From contig NC_134100.1 in the NCBI RefSeq assembly GCF_000715075.1, positions 32,098,042 to 32,162,041 of the forward strand: a DNA stretch of 64,000 nucleotides. The letters are read 5' to 3'. Source of the stretch: Nicotiana tabacum. Taxonomy: Eukaryota; Streptophyta; Magnoliopsida; Solanales; Solanaceae. This document shows positions 34,151 to 45,728 of the stretch, in pieces (position 1 is the first letter of the stretch; each line of letters opens with the position of its first letter). The notes beneath the pieces are model-generated. The model worked only from the letters and a program-made list of their open reading frames with translations, did no database searches and had not been told where the DNA came from. Made by a program: the position numbers and the translations under genes.

Positions 34151-36397
34151 TGTAATAATACAGTTGGTCATTTTGAGTGTTGTATCCCTATTCCCCCATT
34201 TACTGCTCCATTTGTGCTCTACATCTGTTATATGACTTACCGTTGGTTCGGGTCTGGAGAGATTTCAGAGTGAATTGAGACACTTAGTCTTATAATTGAA
34301 AGCTTAAGTTGGAAAAGTCGACTGAATGTTGACATATGTGTAAATGACCCCGGAATGGAGTTTTGATGGTTCTTTTAGCTCCGTTAGATAATTTTAGACT
34401 TAGAAGCGCGTCCGGATTGTGATTTGGAGGTCCGTAGTAGAATTAGGCATGAAATGATGAAAGTTGGAATTTTGGAAAGTTTGACCAGGAGTGGGATTTT
34501 TGATATCAGGGCCGGGTTGGATTTTCAGAAGTTGGAGTAGTTTTGTGGTGTCATTTGTGACTTGTGTGCAAAATTTGAGGTTAATTGGACTTGATTTGAT
34601 AGGTTTTCGACGTTGTTTGTAGAATTTAAAAACTTCAAAGTTTATTAGGCTTGAATCAATGTGTGATTCGTGTTTTTGATGTTGTTCGAGGTGATTTGAG
34701 GGTTCGACAAAGTTCGTATAATGTTTTGGGACTTGATGGTATGTTTAGTTGAGGTCCTGGGGACCTCGGGTGAGATACGGATGGTTGGCGGATCTTTTTT
34801 GCGCTGGACTTGTTAGCTGAAGATTGCTAGTTTTTTATGGTTCTGGTTTCCTCTTATGCGTTCACGAGAGTGGTCTCGCGTTCGCGAAGTGCATCTGGAG
34901 GCTGAGGGAGTTTTGTTCTTCGCGTTCGCGAAGAAGAGGATACGTTCGCGAAGAAGGGAAGAGGCGACTGGGGACCCTTTGCTATTGGTCTACGCGTTCG
35001 CGGGGTTGTGGTCGCATTCGCAAAGAGTGGGGTCGGCAAAGCTTCGCGTTCGAGAGGCTAAGGACGCGTTCGCAAAGAGTTAATTTGAGGGGCAGTCAGA
35101 GTGTTCTACGCGAACGCGAGGGGAAGGTCACATTGATATCTTGTTGATATCCGTGTTTTCACCATGTGATAAAGTAATTGAGTTGTTAATCATGCTAGAG
35201 ATCATGTTTAGGCTATATGCTAGTATTGTTGGGACCCATAATGGTCGTTTCTTGCTGTTGACTTACTGGTTTCATTGATATTTTGTACTCACTTATATTC
35301 ATTCATTTCATATAATATCTCGGTCTCTGTTGTTATTTATTGATACATCATATCATCATGTTTGGGCTAGTTTCATGACATTGTGAACCTATGAGAGAGG
35401 CTGGAGAGATTGATTTATGAGAGGCCGAGAGACTGATTATGAGTGACATTTATGGGATCAGGTGGTACACCGCAGTGGTTATACTAATTTTATGATAGCG
35501 CTTGGGCTGAAGGAGTCCCTCTGTAGTCTACACACACCCCTAGTGAGCGCGGTTGATTATATTGAGGGATGGATCTTCTTTGAATATGGATCTTGTACGA
35601 AGCATTATATACCTGGAGATGGATCTTCTCCACGGGCTGGATTGGCCCTGCTCGGTACTAGGTGACTGATGGTCAGTGATGTATATATTCCGGAATGTAT
35701 CTTCCCTAGGCCGTATGAGCCATATACAGTACTGAGTGAATGAACATTTGAGAGTGTGAGAACATGAGGTTGTCAGCATGGTGCATCATATACAACATGT
35801 GCATTGGCATGTAGAAGTAGAGGAGTTATATTCTTCATATCATTCAGAGTGGATCTATTTTACTGTTTTGAGTTATCTATTGAACTTGAAAACATGCCTA
35901 CATTTCTGCACTGTTATTTCTATATTGAATTGTGCTGGTTGAGTTCGTCACTACCTTTCAGTCCAAAGGTTGGATTTGTTACTTATTGAGTTGGTTGTAC
36001 TCACGCTACACCCTGCACCTCGTGTGCAGATCCAAGTGCTTCTGGTCATGGAGGCTGTTGATTCAGGTGTCAGATCTCGGAGACTATCGAGATAGATGCA
36101 TAGCGTTCGCAGGCCTTGACTCTCCTTCATTATCTTTGTCTGTATTTCAGTTCTTATTCCTTAGGCATTGTAGTAGACTGTATCCCGGTATAGATGCTCA
36201 TGTACTCGGTGACACCCCGGTTTTGGGAGAGAATTGTATTGAGTTGCGAACTTATTTCTACTTTCAAAAAGTTTTCTTTAAATATTAACTGCTTCCGTAT
36301 AATTTTCAAAGCTTTTATTTGGTTGAATAGGTTGAGTAGTTGGCTTGCCTAGTTCAACGATAGGCGCCATCATGACGGTTGGTTTTGGATCGTGACA
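34151..36397 (+). mobile_element. 3' LTR of gypsy element 2
   Basis: It starts TGTAATAATACAGTTGGTCA after a GGGGGA purine tract and ends GATCGTGACA at 36397. It contains the CGCGTTCGCGAAG-type palindromic block (about 34855-35115). Right after the block, at about 35135, roughly 240 bases present in the 5' LTR (including the GAGGTAAGT site) are deleted. From there the two LTRs match at roughly 90 percent, so the element is old. The open frames at 34824-35147 and 35932-36288 are not genes. Confidence 0.85.
34855..35115. repeat. CpG-rich palindromic motif block (CGCGTTCGCGAAG type)
   Basis: About nine variants of CGCGTTCGCGAAG or its inverse, 0.70-0.97 kb from the LTR start. Some flank each other in inverted arrangement, for example TTCTTCGCGTTCGCGAAGAA near 34917, which is a complete 20-base palindrome. 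Confidence 0.9.
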
Positions 36398-37292
36398 TAA
36401 ATTCACTACTTTTGACTCACAAAAAATTCAATTTTGGATGTCGTTCGAGTTCTATCTACAAATTTGCATTTATTTGAATGTCTTCGACCATAATTAGTGT
36501 TCGAAGATATAAATAACTAAAAGTGAAACCTTTCTAGGTAGCAATTTATACTTTTCAATGAGATGGTAGCACACTTGAACATGATACATATTAGGGTAGA
36601 TAGATGTTCTTAGTTGAAATTTCACCATCACCAATTATTAAAAAAATTAATATGTGCTTGACTCATGAAAAAGAGTCAAACTCATACGTGAGAGATAATT
36701 CAAAGTGTGCTATGTCTAACAGCATTGCATTGGATTTTCATTTTTTACATGCATGTCTTATAAAAATATAAAGAGAAGGATGATCAATGATAAGTGGGAA
36801 GAGTGAAGTTAGAAGGAACTAACTGCCTTTAAAGATGAGAAGAGACGTGGACCATTAATCCATTAGTGCACTAGCTAGCCATTGAAAAATCTCCTGGAGT
36901 ACATGAAAAGAAATTGATCTCCTCTTTAAAGTTGCATTTTTAGCCATGTCCCTTTTAGTAGCGAGTAATAAATAATTTATCCTGATCTTTTCTGTAACTG
37001 GACTCTTTATCTGCTTTTCTCCACTCCACTTTCGCCCCCCCAGAACTATTAAGTCAATTTTGCCCTCAAGACTTGTGGTCTTGGACTTTCTAGTCTGAGA
37101 AGTGGGAAAAACATTGCCTACTCTCCAACTTTTCTTTCCCTCCAAAAATTTGTGAAAAGAAAAAAGGAACAGGGGAAATAAAGTATGTTTGAAACTAGGT
37201 ATCACCGGGAGTAATTAAAGCATACGTAAATTGCTATGTAATCTACCAAAAATCGGTATTTATATTGTTTGAGCATCCTTGAAGTTATAAAG
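36398..37292. other. Low-copy AT-rich sequence, nothing recognised
   Basis: Between two retrotransposons. No coding frame, repeat match or regulatory site that I can support. A minus frame (36855-37205) has no recognisable domain. Confidence 0.5.
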
Positions 37293-37452
37293 TGTTATAA
37301 ATATAATTCTATTTAAGTTGAATATTTATATTTTAGAGGGATCTTAGGGTTTGTTTTTTGGTAGCTAAGTCACTTTTTGTTATAAATAGAGGGGTTCTAT
37401 TTCATTGTAATTGACCCCAAATCAATAACAATTCTCTCTCCCTATTTTTCTT
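37293..37452 (+). mobile_element. 5' LTR of decayed Copia element
   Basis: 160 bases. TATAAATAGAGGGG near 37382 is a likely TATA box. Compared with the 3' LTR, the last 45 or so bases are missing, so a deletion joins it to the post-LTR motif. Confidence 0.8.
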
Positions 37453-37470
37453 CGTTATCAGCACGAGACT
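37453..37470 (+). other. Post-LTR motif CGTTATCAGCACGAG (possible primer site)
   Basis: The same 15 bases follow the 5' LTR of the Copia element at 45252-51065 (minus strand 50650-50636). This is not the usual TGGTATCAGAGC. Some Copia elements prime from an internal tRNA fragment, so a non-3'-end tRNA primer is possible; this is inference. Confidence 0.5.
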
Positions 37471-37618
37471 CTAACCAATTGAGTAGAAGCTTTGGGATTA
37501 AGCATAATGATTGTCAATTGTTCCATGAACTTCCTTCATGATTAAATTCTAGATTTAAGGTAAGTATTTTACTTTATTTTTCTCTTTTAAATTCTTGACA
37601 TTCTATAATTTGATTTTA

Positions 37619-38584
37619 GACCAAATACATAGACAACTCATTAAACTTGACCCAAATTTTTATTTTGGCACTTTAACTCAGCCTTGTTCCATTTTGGCTC
37701 TCCAACCCCATTTCTTTTGTTCACTTTGACACAAAAACTGACTAGATTCCATGTGTGATTTGTCTCACCCTTGTAGGCGTGTGAGAGCCATTTTTTAAGC
37801 CAAATTTCATACTCCCAACATAGAGGCGGATCCAGAATTTAAATCTTATAGATTCAATTTTAATGTTTTTAACATTGAACCCATTATATTTTTAAAGTTA
37901 TGAGTTTATATCTATTTTGTTTATAATTTTAATGAATTTTTACATACAAATTTTTACTCTGCGTCGAAATTTATGGGTTCAGTTAAACCCGTAGTTATTA
38001 TTGAAAATATATATAAAAAAATATTTTTTCCACGGGAGGGAGGCAGAAAAAATGAAAAAAATAATAATTTGAAATTACAAAAAAAAACATTGCGGAGGGT
38101 GGGGGCAATGGGGTGGGGGTGGGGGCAGCAGCTGGGTATTTGTCTGCGCTGCATTTTTACCCGGGATAAAAAAATTTGTGTCAAAGTGGAACAAAAGAAC
38201 CCATTATATTTTTAAATGTTATGGGTTTATATCTATTTTTTACAATTTTAATGAATTTTACATACAAATTTTACTCCGCGTTGAAAGCTATGGGTTAAGT
38301 TGAACCGTAGTTATTACTGAAAATATATATAAAAAAATATTTTTTCCACGGGAGGGGACAGAAAAAACAAAAATAATAATAATTTGAAATTACAAAAAAA
38401 ATTGCGGGGGGTGGGGGTAGTAGCTGGGTATTTTTCCGCGCTACATTTTTACCTGGGATAAAAGTTTTTGTGTCAAAGTGGAACAAAAAAATCCAGGTTG
38501 GAAGGCCAAAATAGAGCAAAGCTGAGTTAAAGAGCCAAAATAAAAATTTGGGCCAAGTTTAATGGTCTGTATATGCATTTGGCC
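37619..38584. mobile_element. Second Mutator-like MITE, 9-bp TSD
   Basis: The left end GACCAAATACATAGACAACT and the inverse of the right end (GGCCAAATGCATATACAGAC) are similar, and the likeness continues for more than 100 bases (both contain TTTTTATTTTGGC and ACTTTGACACAAAAAC). It is flanked by the perfect 9-bp TSD TTGATTTTA (37610-37618 and 38585-38593). The interior is an imperfect tandem duplication (37877-38487). No transposase. Its ends resemble the MITE at 18425 only in the first few bases (GGCCAAA). Confidence 0.9.
37877..38488. repeat. 320-bp tandem duplication inside the MITE
   Basis: Copy 1 starts GAACCCATTATATTTTTAAA at 37877, copy 2 at 38197. Both contain TTTTTTCCACGGGAGGG, a G-rich GGGTGGGGG stretch and GTGTCAAAGTGGAACAAAA. 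Copy 2 is shorter by about 30 bases. Confidence 0.9.
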
Positions 38585-38789
38585 TTGATTTTAAATACAA
38601 GCGAAGACGATAAATTTTAATTGTAACTCTAATGGAGTTTGAAAGAAATTATAACCATCCAAAGTGGTAAAATTTTGTATGTCTTGTCATGATCAAATTC
38701 ATGTATGATTGTGGGCAAAAAATTAAAAACCCGTCCCATTGAATTTGCTCCATTCTCATTCCCTTGAGAGAATGTGATACTAGTATGTG

Positions 38790-40140
38790 ATAAGTCTCAA
38801 AAGAAGACAAAATTATTACTATGAATGTATCAATGGATGTGGACGTGGCAATAGACAAAATTATAATCGTCATCATTATGGTAATGAGAACAATAAGGAT
38901 TCTCAAAATAATCCTTCACTTTGTGAAAGTAATATTTGTCATCAATTTGACATGAGATTTTTTAAAGCACATATAGATGACTACGGTCCATTCATGATGT
39001 GAATGTGAAAACATGTGATTTATGAATACATATTATTATGAACGTATAGTGGTAGTGAATATACCACAGTCACCTCTAGAGGAAGGTTTAAGATGAAATA
39101 AGAAAATAATGTCATTATTATAGCATAAATGGTCACTGGTCATGTACCTATTGTACGCCAAAATAATTTGGTAAGGTGATTATTAAAGGACAACAGTGAT
39201 GCAAGAAACAGATCTTGCATATAATTTTGACAATTACCATAATGGTATAACTTTCTCTTTGAAAGAAATACTCACCATATGGATGTTGATGAATATGTGG
39301 TACTATAAAATTAATTGAGAACTTTACAAGAGTCAATTATACTATTTTGGAGAAACACAATTGATTACCAATAAGGTATTGTGTTTTAGTTAGTCTCAAA
39401 GAAACTTATTTAGTTTCTAAAGTATTCGCCAATGCGGTTGGTTATATTGAGACTATAAATAATGGAAAGATTTAATATCTTCTATTACTACAACTTATAA
39501 TGGGGTAATATGTATGTGAAAAATTACCCGCTTTATTCTCCAGTTTGTACTACATAAATAAAAGAATATCATAATAAAGTGGATGTTTATTGATATAAAA
39601 ACTCATATCATAATAAACTTGGAGTTTATTGATAATTGCAGATGTCATGGTGTAAACTTTAACTTTATCAATATTGTTTATTTATTCAGTTGGCATAATT
39701 GGTTTAGTTATGTTAATTTAAGTATTATGTACAAAAATAAAAGAGAATTCACATGGGTAAATATTAAGGAACTAGAAAGTTCTTTACGAATTCTCTTATG
39801 TTGCTTGTTCTCATTAATTAACATACCAACTAAAATTGGGATTGAATCCCATGAATGCTGGAAATATCAAAGGTGAATATGGGCTCATTCACCTGCCATG
39901 TATGTCACATACGATGCATCTATGAGATGGTTACATGTGCGATATTATTAACCCACAACTTAGTGTTTGCGAGGTAAGTTGCTCAATAATTTAATTTAGA
40001 GCATAATTTCCAGATTTTCTATTCAAGATAGTTTATCTTGATAAGTTGGTTTATATCACAATTGGTTTAGCAAAATGATTTATTGAGTGCCTCCACTTAA
40101 TAGCTAAACTATTGCTTAGGAGAACAAAGTTATTTATATC
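38790..40140 (+). pseudogene. Gag and integrase remnants of decayed Copia element
   Basis: About 38815-38910 encodes GCGRGNRQNYNRHHYGNEN, like the glycine/arginine-rich end of Copia gag before the zinc knuckle. A GHWS-like remnant follows at 39130. About 39860-39945 reads as the integrase core entry (GEYGPIH, then DASMRW). Many stops and deletions separate these parts. Only family membership can be inferred. Confidence 0.6.
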
Positions 40141-40825
40141 TGTGACGATCCGGCCGGTCGTCTTAAGAATTAACGCCCCGATACTCTATTAATTTCTTTC
40201 CCCGAGTTTATTTATGCTATTTGGATTTGCCGGGACGTTTGATTTTGAGTTTCGGGGAGTTTTGGGACACTTAATCCCTAAATGAGAGTTTAAGTGTTGG
40301 AAAGTTGGCCGTAGTCGGAACAGTGTGAAGACGGCCTCGGAATGAAAATTCGATGGTTTCGTTAGCTCCGTTGGGTGAAGTCGGGCTTAGGAGCGTGTTC
40401 GGATTGTGTTTTGGAGTCCGTAGCTAATTTAGGCTTGAAATGCTGAAAGTTGAATTTTTGAAGTTTTCGGTTCGATAGTGAGATTTTGATCCGAGGGTCG
40501 GAATGAAATTCCAGAAGTTGGAGTAGCTCCATAGTGTTGAATGTGATGTGTGTTCAAAATTTCAGGTTATTCGAGCGAGGTTTAATAGACTTTTTAATCG
40601 AAAGTATATTTTTAGAATTTTTGGAATTTTTAGGCTCGAATTCTTTGAAAAATAGGTGTTTTGATGTTATTTTGAGTGTTCCAAAGGTTGGAACAAGTTT
40701 GAATGAAGTTTTAGGATTGGTTGGTATGTTTGGTTGAGGTCCCGGAGGCCTCGGGATGATTTCGGGTGGTTGACGGAAAGATTTTGGAATTTAAGTTACA
40801 ACTTCAGCTGCTGGTTCTGTCATAA

Positions 40826-41080
40826 CCGCACCTGCGGTTTGGGTTCCGCAAGTGTGGCACCGCAAAAGCGGCTAAGTGGCCGCAGAAGTGGAATTTGGCC
40901 ATCTCTTCAGGAACCGCAGATGTGGGTAGTTCATCGCAGAAGCGGTACCGCACCTACGGAAAGGTAACTGCAGATTGGGAAATTGGCCTTTAAGTGAAAG
41001 TCGCAAATGCGACGAAGTCCTCGCAGAAGCCACAAATGCGGAAATCGCTGGGCAGAACATATAAATTCTTGCCTTCGCGA
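40826..41080. repeat. Palindromic motif block (CCGCAGAAGCGG type)
   Basis: About ten variants such as CCGCACCTGCGG, CCGCAAAAGCGG, TCGCAGAAGCGG and GTCGCAAATGCGAC, 0.69-0.94 kb from the LTR start. The half-sites (CCGC/GCGG or CGCA/TGCG) are kept, and the middle varies. Confidence 0.85.
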
Positions 41081-41928
41081 AATTTAGCCATTTTTCATCT
41101 TTTTCAAAACATGAAGAAGCTTGAGGAGCACTTTTCAAGAGGGATTTTCAGAGGAGTTCATTGGGGTAAGGTCTTTGGTCCCTGAACTCATTATTTGAAA
41201 TGATTTTTATCAATTTAAGCATGAAAAATTAAGGATAATCAGTGGTAATTGGGGGTTAGGGCTTGACTAATTGGAGGCCTTTGAGTGATGATTTTAGGGA
41301 CCATTTGAGGTCCGATTTTGATGCTTTTGGTATGACTGAACTCGTGAGAGTGTGAGGATTCTAGAAATATAAATTTTACCCGATTCCGTGACTTGGGCAC
41401 GAGGGGCGTTTTGGTCATTTTACCTAATTTCGCGTATTAGCTTAGAATTTAATTGTAGAATCAGTTACTTGAAGTGTTATTTACATTATGAAATTGAATT
41501 GAATAGATTTGGGCCATTTAGAGTCAAGTACTTGTGGCAAGAGCTTGGTTTGGGATTGATTTTGAGTCGGTTCGAGGTAAGTGGCTCGTCTAACCTTGTG
41601 TGTGTTTGTGTGGGGGACCTTCCCCTTAGGATTGGTATTTTTGTTAATTGAAATGCCTTGTACGTGAGGTGACGAGTGTGTACCTGTGCTAATTGTTGGA
41701 AATCCGATTTTTTTTAAGTAATTACTAGTATGTTTCCTTTCCTGTTTCTATTACTTGCACTATTAAGTCTATTGTTAGCTTAGGAAAGCATGTCTATATG
41801 ACTTAACTGCTTTATTTGTTCAACCTGCCTTACTTGACTTCTGTGCAACATGCTAGGATAGAATCATTTGTTGCCTTAATATGAAATTTTTTCCATTTCT
41901 GTATATTTTTCTGTTGCTGCTGTGTATT

Positions 41929-42260
41929 TATTTTGGAATTACGGATGTGGGATTCCGGTAGCTCCCCATTGTCTGTTTATTTTGGGACTACGGATCTGGG
42001 ATTCCGGTAGCTCCCCTTTGTCTGTTTATTTTGGGACTACTTATGTGGAACTCTGGTAAATCCCCCTGCATAGTTGTATGGAACTACGGGAATGCACCCG
42101 GTAGATTCCCCCAGTACTGGGTATTTACATTTGGGACTATAAAACGGGATTCCAGTAGATCCCCACGCACTATGAGTTGGACTACGGGACGGGATCTTGG
42201 GAGATCCATTGGATATGTACATATGGGACTACATGACAGTATCCTAGGAGATCCCCGATT
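41929..42260. repeat. 49-bp tandem array in solo family A LTR, about 7 units
   Basis: Units carry TTGGGACTACGG, GGGATTCCGGTAGATCCCC and start near 41929, 41978, 42027, 42077, 42127, 42174 and 42221. The first three are close to identical, the rest increasingly diverged. Confidence 0.88.
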
Positions 42261-42929
42261 GTTATTATTAGTGCTGAGCTGTATTTTCTTTCTGTGTTTA
42301 CCTTGCTTCTGTATAGTTGTTGTTGTCATGTACATCCTGTGTTATTTTACTGTTGTACTTATTTATATTGTTCTGTTCTATACTGTCGATCTTTGTATTT
42401 TATTTAACCTCAGTAGGGCCCTGACCTTTCTCGTCACTACCCAACCGAGGTTAGGCTTGGCGCTTATTGAGTACCGCTGTGGTGTACTCATGCCTTTTTT
42501 GTGCATGTTTTTCATGTGCAGATCTAGGTACCACTATTCAGGCCTACCATCCTTGAGGGAGGCGACTGCTCTAGAGACTTCGAGGTACATCTGCCGCGTC
42601 CGTAGACCGAGAAGTCCCTTTCTATTTAGCTGTTAAACATTGCCCTTTTGTATTTTCTTTCTTGTTAGACATTCTGGAGTTAGATTGTTAGATATTCCAA
42701 AGGCTTATGTTTTCGTGAGTTTCCGGGTTTTGGGATATTGTACTGGTTTTGAGAATGTTGTGTTGTATATGCCGAGCGACATTATAACTATTGCTCCATT
42801 CCATTATTTTGGCTTTTGATTATTTCTTCTGCAAGTTTTGTTTATGTTCCGCATGAGGCTTACCTAGCTATAGAGACTAGGTATCATCACGGCAGTTCAC
42901 GGAGGGCGAACAAGGGTCGTGACAATATC

Positions 42930-44332
42930 AATTTGATATATGTTATATACGAAAGTATATTACTTTCTCCCCTCACAAGTGGTTCAGGGTCATGAACCAA
43001 ATAATTTCATCCTATTATTATTGATGTGCAATGTGTATTTTGATTAACACCATAACACACAAATGTGAATTTTCAAAGTTGAGGAAGCAAGTTAGTTTTT
43101 CTAACATGAGGGGGAGAGAGAATAAATAGTTGAGAAAAAGTTACGTGGAAGGAATTATCATTTGTATATCTAGATCCTCGAATGAGATAATATGAACTTG
43201 AAGTTCATAAAAAGATAATTCATCTGCAATATATTGCAAAGCATGCCAGATGCATTTGCTGACCCAAAGAAAGTAACTATATTCTCATTGCAGATGCTCC
43301 TATCAGAATAAGTCCTAGAAGGACAAAGTTTATGGTACGCTTAAAGCGTATAGACAAATCGGTTTCAAATAAAATTCTTGATAAAGAAGATGAGTAAATG
43401 ATCTAAATGATCATAGTAAGGAGGCAAGTGATCTAGAAAATCACATGACATAACACTTCATAAAATCTTAGGAGAGATTCAGGTACCTGAATATATGAAT
43501 GGAGAGCTCTCTATGTTATGTCTTTATGAAAAATATTGGAACCGATATAAAATGTCCGTCGATTACATCTATGATAACGCTAAATATTTATGAGGATCTT
43601 AATTTTGAAGAAACAATTCAAGTAGAATTGGTTTCATATGAAATACATGTAATTTTCGACCTGCAGTTCAAACACTTGAAAGTATAAAATCAATGGTATG
43701 TGCAATCAGTTTTCGATATCTTATTTGTCTAGCATGACATGAAAACTTGATATGAATCTAAAGTCCATTCATATGGCTTATATGATTTAACTTATATGAC
43801 AATCCATGAAGGATTTAAATCGCTTAAATCATATAGAATTCTTGATCCTGAAGTACCACATCCTAAGTACAATTTGTGCACATATGTATCTTGTATAACT
43901 ATAAGCATGATAATGTGATAGCGAGATTTCCTCTAAGAAGATATTGAAGAAGTTATTCCATGATATTATATGAAGACATTACATATCTATCAAGAATGAT
44001 AATTTAAAGGTGCAACAAATTCATACAAGTTAATATGGCTAATTTGTTTATCAAATCTTTACCAACGATCTTTTGAAGATGGTACACAAGATTGGAATGT
44101 GAAGGCTCAAGGATGTGAATTGATGCTCTCATCAGGGGGGAGTTAATACGTGTTGTATACTTTTTCCCTTACAAGGTTTTGTCCCACTAGGTTTTCCTTA
44201 CAAGGTTTTTAACGAGGCAACCAAAAGGCGTTGTACTCTTTTTCCTTCTCTAAAATTTTTTTCCCACTAGATTTTATTTTAGTTAAGGTTTTAACGAGGC
44301 ACATTATCTATTGAATAGACATTCAAGGAGAG
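42930..44332 (+). pseudogene. Pol end remnant of decayed Copia element
   Basis: After the solo LTR come a linker remnant (MRGGE-like, 43108), a long decayed stretch, and the tail with a reading like SLPTIF-RWYTRLECEGSRM (44060-44115), matching LLTSTFEKMVYKIEMRRL of the Copia at 45252. A purine tract CAAGGAGAG precedes the 3' LTR. RT and RNase H are barely traceable. Confidence 0.55.
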
Positions 44333-44531
44333 TGTTATAAATAGAATTCTATTTAAGGTGAATGTCTATATTTTAGAGAGATCTTAGGGCTTGTTACTTG
44401 GTGGCTAAGCCACTTTCTTTCCTATAAATAGAGGGGTTCTATTCCATTATAATTGACCCCAAATTAATAAGAATTATCTCTCCTTACTTTTCTCTGCAAT
44501 ACTCTTCTTCTTCTTTTATTATTTTATAATA
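44333..44531 (+). mobile_element. 3' LTR of decayed Copia element
   Basis: 199 bases, TGTTATAAATAGAATTCTAT to TTTTATAATA, followed by TAAAG. Confidence 0.85.
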
Positions 44532-44536
44532 TAAAG

Positions 44537-45194
44537 GAAATTGTAAATTAAAATGGAAATCCTTTATTGTTCTTGGTTTGGCTCTTGGTACTGTGAGGGC
44601 AACGCGAAAATCATTTTGATATCGCTTATAAAATCATTTTGTCACATTTTTTTCCTCAATTTCAACAAAAAGATATGTATTATAATATTTGATCTCGGTT
44701 ATAAATGTTTAATTAATGTTCTAACATCTTTATACAACTACATTTCAGATCACTATATTCCAACTCTTATGTCATTATTCTATACCACTTTATCAAACAT
44801 TCCAACTCTTATGTCATTATTCTATACCACTTTATCAACATTCAACTTATATACAATGATAATAATTTCAGTTATTGGACAAGGCTAAGTTTCTGTTAGA
44901 TCAATATAATTTCAGTTATTGGACAAGGCTAAGTTTCTGTTAGATCAATATAATTTCAATAATTGGACAAGGCTATTCATTCTCAAGTTACTTATTCGCA
45001 ATTATAATAAATATTTATTTATAATTAACTTTTTAAATACAATAATTGCCAACAAACAATTACACATATGAAATTCAAATTTCTTTCTCTTTAAATCTTC
45101 TGTAATATCTCATTAAAATTCGTAAAAGCACCAACATGTCCAATTTTTTAAAATAAAATTTCAATCCTATTGAAAAAGAAAATCCTTGTACCAA

Positions 45195-45230
<36 letters not shown>

Positions 45231-45246
45231 AAAGGGTTGGATATGT
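44537..45246. other. AT-rich spacer with two short tandem repeats and a GAAA run
   Basis: A 42-bp unit (TTCCAACTCTTATGTCATTA) occurs twice (44757-44840), with the start of a third. A 44-bp unit (TTTCAGTTATTGGACAAGGC) occurs 2.6 times (44864-44975). A (GAAA)n microsatellite is at 45193-45234. The frame at 44553-44888 runs through the repeats, and I do not regard it as a gene. Confidence 0.8.
45193..45234. repeat. (GAAA)n microsatellite
   Basis: About ten GAAA units just outside the Copia element. Confidence 0.97.
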
Positions 45247-45251
45247 ACTTT

Positions 45252-45728
45252 TGTTATAAAATAAAGATTATAAAGTAAAGACAAGTATAGAGAGAAACTG
45301 TTATATTATTCGAATTCAAATTGATGTACATAATGAACTGAAATCTCTTCTATTTATAGAAGAAAGAAAGCTATTGTCTAAGCTGCTACTGCAAGCTGCT
45401 GTGCAAGCTGTTGTGTAAGTTGCTACTGCAAGCTGCTGTGTAAGCTGCTATTATACCAGATATGGATAATCTTCTACTGAGAGCAGTGTTTATCCATAAT
45501 GGAGTATTGAATGGATAAGCTTATTATACCCGGTATGAAAATCTTCTATCGGGGGTAATGTTTATCCATAACTGGGTACCGAAGTGATAAATTTCTTCAG
45601 GAAGCTTATTTCCAATAGAGTACTAAAAAGATAAACATATTTACGGCGGAGTCCCATATGGATAAGCTTCTTCAGGAAGCTTATTTACAACGGAGTACTA
45701 AATGAACATCCATAATATATTTATAACA
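45252..45728 (-). mobile_element. 3' LTR of the Copia element
   Basis: It lies beside the polypurine tract on the minus strand. It includes short repeats GCAAGCTGCTGTGTAAGCTG (45390-45450). Confidence 0.88.

Larger units (their letters stand above)
40141..42924 (+). mobile_element. Solo LTR of family A with perfect TSD ATATC
   Basis: It starts TGTGACGATCCGGCCGGTCG and ends AAGGGTCGTGACA. The 5-bp TSD ATATC is at 40136-40140 and 42925-42929. Features in order: palindromic block of CCGCAGAAGCGG type (about 40826-41080), TATA-like TATAAAT (41060-41066), donor-like site ATTGGGGTAAGG (41160), second donor-like site GAGGTAAGTGG (41574), 49-bp array (41929-42260). It holds no internal region, so it is a product of LTR-LTR recombination. 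The 201-codon frame at 42031-42636 is a shadow of the array. Confidence 0.93.
37293..44531 (+). mobile_element. Decayed Copia element with TSD TAAAG, carrying two nested insertions
   Basis: LTRs at 37293-37452 and 44333-44531 share TGTTATAAATA, TATTTTAGAGNGATCTTAGG and ATAAATAGAGGGGTTCTATT. The perfect 5-bp TSD TAAAG is at 37288-37292 and 44532-44536. Internally there are a Mutator-like MITE (37619-38584) and a solo LTR (40141-42924). Without these two the element is about 3.5 kb, so large parts of gag and pol are also deleted. It is related to the Copia element at 45252-51065: same post-LTR motif, and the same tail before the 3' LTR (TTTTTNCCCACTAGATTTT-like words). Confidence 0.88.

Noticed and set aside
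34824..35147. 107-codon frame with overlapping frames on both strands
   Set aside because: Same palindromic block effect in the 3' LTR of gypsy element 2.
37954..38215. Overlapping 76- and 80-codon frames with GWGWGQQ-like product
   Set aside because: Part of the tandem-duplicated MITE interior.
42031..42636. 201-codon frame, second longest single plus frame outside retrotransposon genes
   Set aside because: It runs through the 49-bp tandem array and the following LTR part of a solo LTR with intact TSD. No domain; composition follows the repeat.
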